A stretch of DNA of 7,466 nt. Source: Acidimicrobiia bacterium. Lineage in GTDB: Bacteria > Actinomycetota > Acidimicrobiia > Spongiisociales > UBA5794. Positions 4,868-7,466 of this stretch are shown here, one piece after another. The DNA lies in NCBI GenBank assembly GCA_030618675.1, contig JAUXCV010000072.1, positions 1 through 7,466 of the forward strand, written 5' to 3'. The notes beneath the pieces are model-generated. The model was not told the DNA's origin. It worked only from the letters and a program-made list of their open reading frames with translations, and did no database searches. How positions within the stretch are numbered: position 1 is the stretch's first letter; each line of letters opens with the position of its first letter. The position numbers and the translations under genes were made by a program.

Positions 4868-6988
4868 ATGGCTGGTCCCCGATCGATTGGAAACATGGAT
4901 TCGACGAACGGAACCTCATACGTCAATCGTGAGCTTTCGCTCCTCGAATTCCAGGAGCGCGTCTTCGCTCTTGCCACGACACCGGACCGCCCTCTTCTGG
5001 AACGAGTCAAGTTCGTCGCGATCGTGTCGTCGAACCTGGATGAGTTCCATCAGGTGCGGGTCGCCGGTCTCCTGGAACAGGCCTCAGGTGGGGTCACGAA
5101 GTCGGGTCCGGACGGTCTGACGCCCCGACAGCAACTCGTAGCGATCCGGGAGCGGATCATCGAACTCAACAGCGAGATCGACCGTCTCTTCATGGACGAT
5201 CTTCGTCCGGCTCTGGCGGTCGAGGGGATCGAGTTCGCCACCTACGACACTCTCGGACCAGATGATCGCGAGAGCCTCGACACCGTGTTCGAAGAGGAGA
5301 TCTTCCCCGTGTTGACACCCCTCGCCGTTGACCCGACTCATCCATTCCCGTTCATCTCCGACCTTTCGCTCAATCTGGCCGTTCTGCTCGAGGATCGCGA
5401 CACCAAGAGCCGGCAATTCGCACGCGTGAAGATCCCTCCGAACGTGCCCCGCTTGATTCCCCTTGACGACGGACGCCGCTTCGTACCCATCGAGCAGATC
5501 GTGAACAACCATCTCGGCCGACTCTTCGGGGGCCTCGACGTTGTCGACTCGACGACGTTCCGGGTCACGCGGAGCGCAGACATCGCCGTCGAGGAGGAAG
5601 AGGCCGATGACCTTCTCCAGGCGATGGAGAGCGTGCTCCGCTACCGGCAGCGTGCGGCCCAGGCGGTCCGTCTCGAGGTCGAATCCGGCATCGAAGACAA
5701 CGTCCTGGCGCTCCTGCTCCAGGGGTTGCAGTTGACGAGCGACGAGGTCTACACGCGGAACGCGCCGCTCGGTCTGTCCGGCCTCTGGAGTGTCTACGGC
5801 CTCGACCGGCCCGGATTGAAGGATCCGTCATGGACGCCGACCACGCAGCCGAGGCTCGCCGAGTCGGGAGGAAGAACCGTTGACTTCTTCACGGAGTTGC
5901 AGAAGGGCGACATCCTCGTCCACTTCCCCTACGAGTCGTTCGCAACGTCGACCGCGGCGTTCCTCGCTCAGGCCGCCGCGGACCCGGATGTTCTCGCCAT
6001 CAAGCAGACGCTCTATCGCACCTCGATCCCGGATGACCCGGCGATCGGCGGTGAAGAGGCCGTCGTACGAACGCTGATCGAGGCCGCGGAGGCAGGCAAG
6101 CAGGTGGTGGTGCTCGTCGAGTTGAAGGCCCGGTTCGACGAGGCAGCGAACATCAACTGGGCGAGGATGCTCGAGTCCGCGGGCGTGCACGTCGTCTACG
6201 GAGTGCAAGGCCTGAAGACCCACACGAAGACACTGCTCGTGGTGCGACGGGAGAAGGCCGGCATCCGCCGCTACTCCCACGTTGGAACCGGGAACTTCAA
6301 CCCGAACACGGCACGGATCTACGAGGACATCGGTCTCTACACAGCGGATGAGGACGTCGGCGCAGACCTGTCGGAACTGTTCAATCATCTCACCGGCTAT
6401 GCCCGACCCGCGTCATATCGAAAGCTCGTCGTCGCACCCCACTTCCTCCGATCCACGATCGTCGAGCGCATTCGGGAGCAAGCGGCGCTTGGAGCGGACG
6501 GCCACATCCTCATGAAGGCGAATCACATCGTCGATACCGAGATCATCGACGAGTTGTACGCCGCATCCGGGAAGGGATGCCACATCGACTTGATCGTCCG
6601 TGGCAACTGTTCGGTGCGTCCCGGGGTTCCGGGCCTCTCGGAGACGATCACGCTTCGCTCGATCGTGGGTCGATTCCTCGAGCACTCCCGGATCTACCGC
6701 TTCGGCGTCCCGGGATCGACCGCCATCTACTACATCGGCTCGGCCGACATGATGCAACGGAACCTCAACAATCGGGTCGAAGCTCTCGTCCCTGTGACCG
6801 ACCCCCGGTTGAAGAGCCGGATCGAAGAGGTTCTCGAGGTCGAAATGGCCGACGATGTGCTTGCATGGGAGGCGGCACCCGACGGAAGCTGGTCGAAAGT
6901 GACCTCGGACAACGGCATCGACACACACCAACGCCTCCTCGATCTAGCTGCCGATCGCGCCCGGGGAAAGGTGCCGTACCCGTCATGA
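4868..6988 (+). CDS. ppk1: Polyphosphate kinase 1
   Basis: A 706-residue, full-length PPK1, which reversibly polymerises the gamma-phosphate of ATP into long-chain inorganic polyphosphate. The N-terminal domain begins NRELSLLEFQERV (20-32) and includes SSNLDEFHQVRV (54-65), whose Asn contacts ATP in known structures. The middle domain runs to about 335. The two C-terminal phospholipase-D-like domains carry KQTLYRTS (379-386), ELKARFDE (418-425), and RYSHVGTGNFN (468-478) with His471, equivalent to the autophosphorylated His435 of E. coli. The second active-site histidine is His606 in FLEHSRIYRF (603-612). Two starts are possible: ATG 4868 or ATG 4895 (nine residues shorter). The later one gives an N-terminus closer in length to E. 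coli PPK and avoids the hairpin; neither has a strong Shine-Dalgarno. Its stop overlaps the next start by 4 bases (ATGA). Confidence 0.97.
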   Translation: MAGPRSIGNMDSTNGTSYVNRELSLLEFQERVFALATTPDRPLLERVKFVAIVSSNLDEFHQVRVAGLLEQASGGVTKSGPDGLTPRQQLVAIRERIIELNSEIDRLFMDDLRPALAVEGIEFATYDTLGPDDRESLDTVFEEEIFPVLTPLAVDPTHPFPFISDLSLNLAVLLEDRDTKSRQFARVKIPPNVPRLIPLDDGRRFVPIEQIVNNHLGRLFGGLDVVDSTTFRVTRSADIAVEEEEADDLLQAMESVLRYRQRAAQAVRLEVESGIEDNVLALLLQGLQLTSDEVYTRNAPLGLSGLWSVYGLDRPGLKDPSWTPTTQPRLAESGGRTVDFFTELQKGDILVHFPYESFATSTAAFLAQAAADPDVLAIKQTLYRTSIPDDPAIGGEEAVVRTLIEAAEAGKQVVVLVELKARFDEAANINWARMLESAGVHVVYGVQGLKTHTKTLLVVRREKAGIRRYSHVGTGNFNPNTARIYEDIGLYTADEDVGADLSELFNHLTGYARPASYRKLVVAPHFLRSTIVERIREQAALGADGHILMKANHIVDTEIIDELYAASGKGCHIDLIVRGNCSVRPGVPGLSETITLRSIVGRFLEHSRIYRFGVPGSTAIYYIGSADMMQRNLNNRVEALVPVTDPRLKSRIEEVLEVEMADDVLAWEAAPDGSWSKVTSDNGIDTHQRLLDLAADRARGKVPYPS

Positions 6989-7466
6989 GCCCTGAGCGGT
7001 TTCGTGCATCGATCAAGGCGGCCGGCGGGGTGTTGTACCGGCCGAATGAAGACGGCGACCGCGAGTTCCTCCTCGTCCACCGCCCGCGCTACGACGACTG
7101 GTCGCTCCCCAAGGGCAAGCTCGATCGGCGGGAGGGATTCCTCGAAGCCGGCCTTCGCGAGGTTCGCGAGGAGACCGGGATCCAGGCGAACTACCCCATC
7201 GAGATCGGATCGGTCGGCTACGAGACCGATGCCGGGAACCGCAAGCTCGTTCGCTGGTGGCTCATGGAAGCAGCTGGGGGCAAGTTCCGTCCGAACCGTG
7301 AAGTCGACGCCGTCGCCTGGCTCACGATCCGCAAAGCCCAGAAGCGACTCCAGTACACGAACGATCAGAAGGTGCTGAAGCGTGCCGATGCCCTCGCCGA
7401 CGACCCGACGTACTCGAAGATCTACCTCGTGCGACACGCTCAGGCGGGCGTGAAATCGCAGTGGAA
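6985..7466 (+). CDS. mutT1: MutT1-like Nudix hydrolase with histidine-phosphatase domain, cut by the right edge
   Basis: 160 codons are visible. Residues 8-137 are a Nudix hydrolase domain: KAAGGVLYRP (11-20), then WSLPKGKLD (39-47), then a complete Nudix box from Gly44 to Ile66 with Glu50, Arg58-Glu59 and Glu62-Glu63, the metal-binding residues. After a short linker a second domain begins with KIYLVRHAQAG (145-155), the RH signature of the histidine phosphatase (SixA/phosphoglycerate mutase-like) superfamily, and is then cut. This order is that of mycobacterial MutT1, reported to hydrolyse 8-oxo-(d)GTP and diadenosine polyphosphates. The ATG overlaps the ppk1 stop as ATGA, with no good Shine-Dalgarno, so translation is probably coupled to ppk1. 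In M. tuberculosis mutT1 also neighbours ppk1 but, as I recall, in the opposite direction. The full length and the remaining phosphatase residues lie outside the window. A diadenosine polyphosphate hydrolase role is an equally good reading. Confidence 0.88.
   Translation, partial: MSPERFRASIKAAGGVLYRPNEDGDREFLLVHRPRYDDWSLPKGKLDRREGFLEAGLREVREETGIQANYPIEIGSVGYETDAGNRKLVRWWLMEAAGGKFRPNREVDAVAWLTIRKAQKRLQYTNDQKVLKRADALADDPTYSKIYLVRHAQAGVKSQW

Noticed and set aside
4868..7466. ppk1-mutT1 as part of an undescribed defence system
   Set aside because: Both are well-known housekeeping/stress families, and no effector, sensor or mobile-element genes are nearby.

Overview
The window is GC-rich, bacterial and tightly packed, with eight genes and short gaps. 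Gene content suggests an actinobacterium-like (Actinomycetota) organism. The MurA has Asp where most bacteria have the catalytic Cys, as mycobacteria do. A MutT1-type protein (Nudix domain followed by a histidine-phosphatase domain) sits next to polyphosphate kinase, a neighbourhood also known from mycobacteria. This placement is inference from families and context; there is no rRNA or other taxonomic marker here.

Layout. Positions 1-4189 hold five genes on the minus strand, transcribed right to left: murA (peptidoglycan precursor synthesis), a small NifU-type Fe-S scaffold protein, meaB (GTPase chaperone of methylmalonyl-CoA mutase), an enoyl-CoA hydratase/isomerase, and an N-terminally membrane-anchored alpha/beta hydrolase that runs off the left edge. 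Positions 4311-7466 hold three plus-strand genes: rpiB (ribose-5-phosphate isomerase B), ppk1 (polyphosphate kinase) and a mutT1-like gene cut by the right edge. ppk1 and mutT1 overlap by 4 bases (ATGA). The divergent gap between murA and rpiB (4190-4310) is the natural promoter region, but I could not identify a convincing -35/-10 pair in it.

How the genes fit together. MeaB and the enoyl-CoA hydratase point to acyl-CoA / propionyl-methylmalonyl-CoA metabolism, although no mutase subunit is in the window. PPK1 makes polyphosphate from ATP, and the coupled MutT1-like protein probably clears oxidised nucleotides or dinucleoside polyphosphates, so the two look like a small phosphate/nucleotide stress unit. 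The rest is housekeeping.

The most unusual material is between genes. The three gaps longer than 100 bp (2461-2563, 4190-4310, 4761-4867) all carry short tandem repeats built on the same core, CTACTGA, always written in that sense on the plus strand. Two of them share a near-identical block followed by a GC-rich 15-mer. I do not recognise this repeat family. I saw no RNA genes, CRISPR array, insertion sequence or new multi-gene defence or biosynthetic system.
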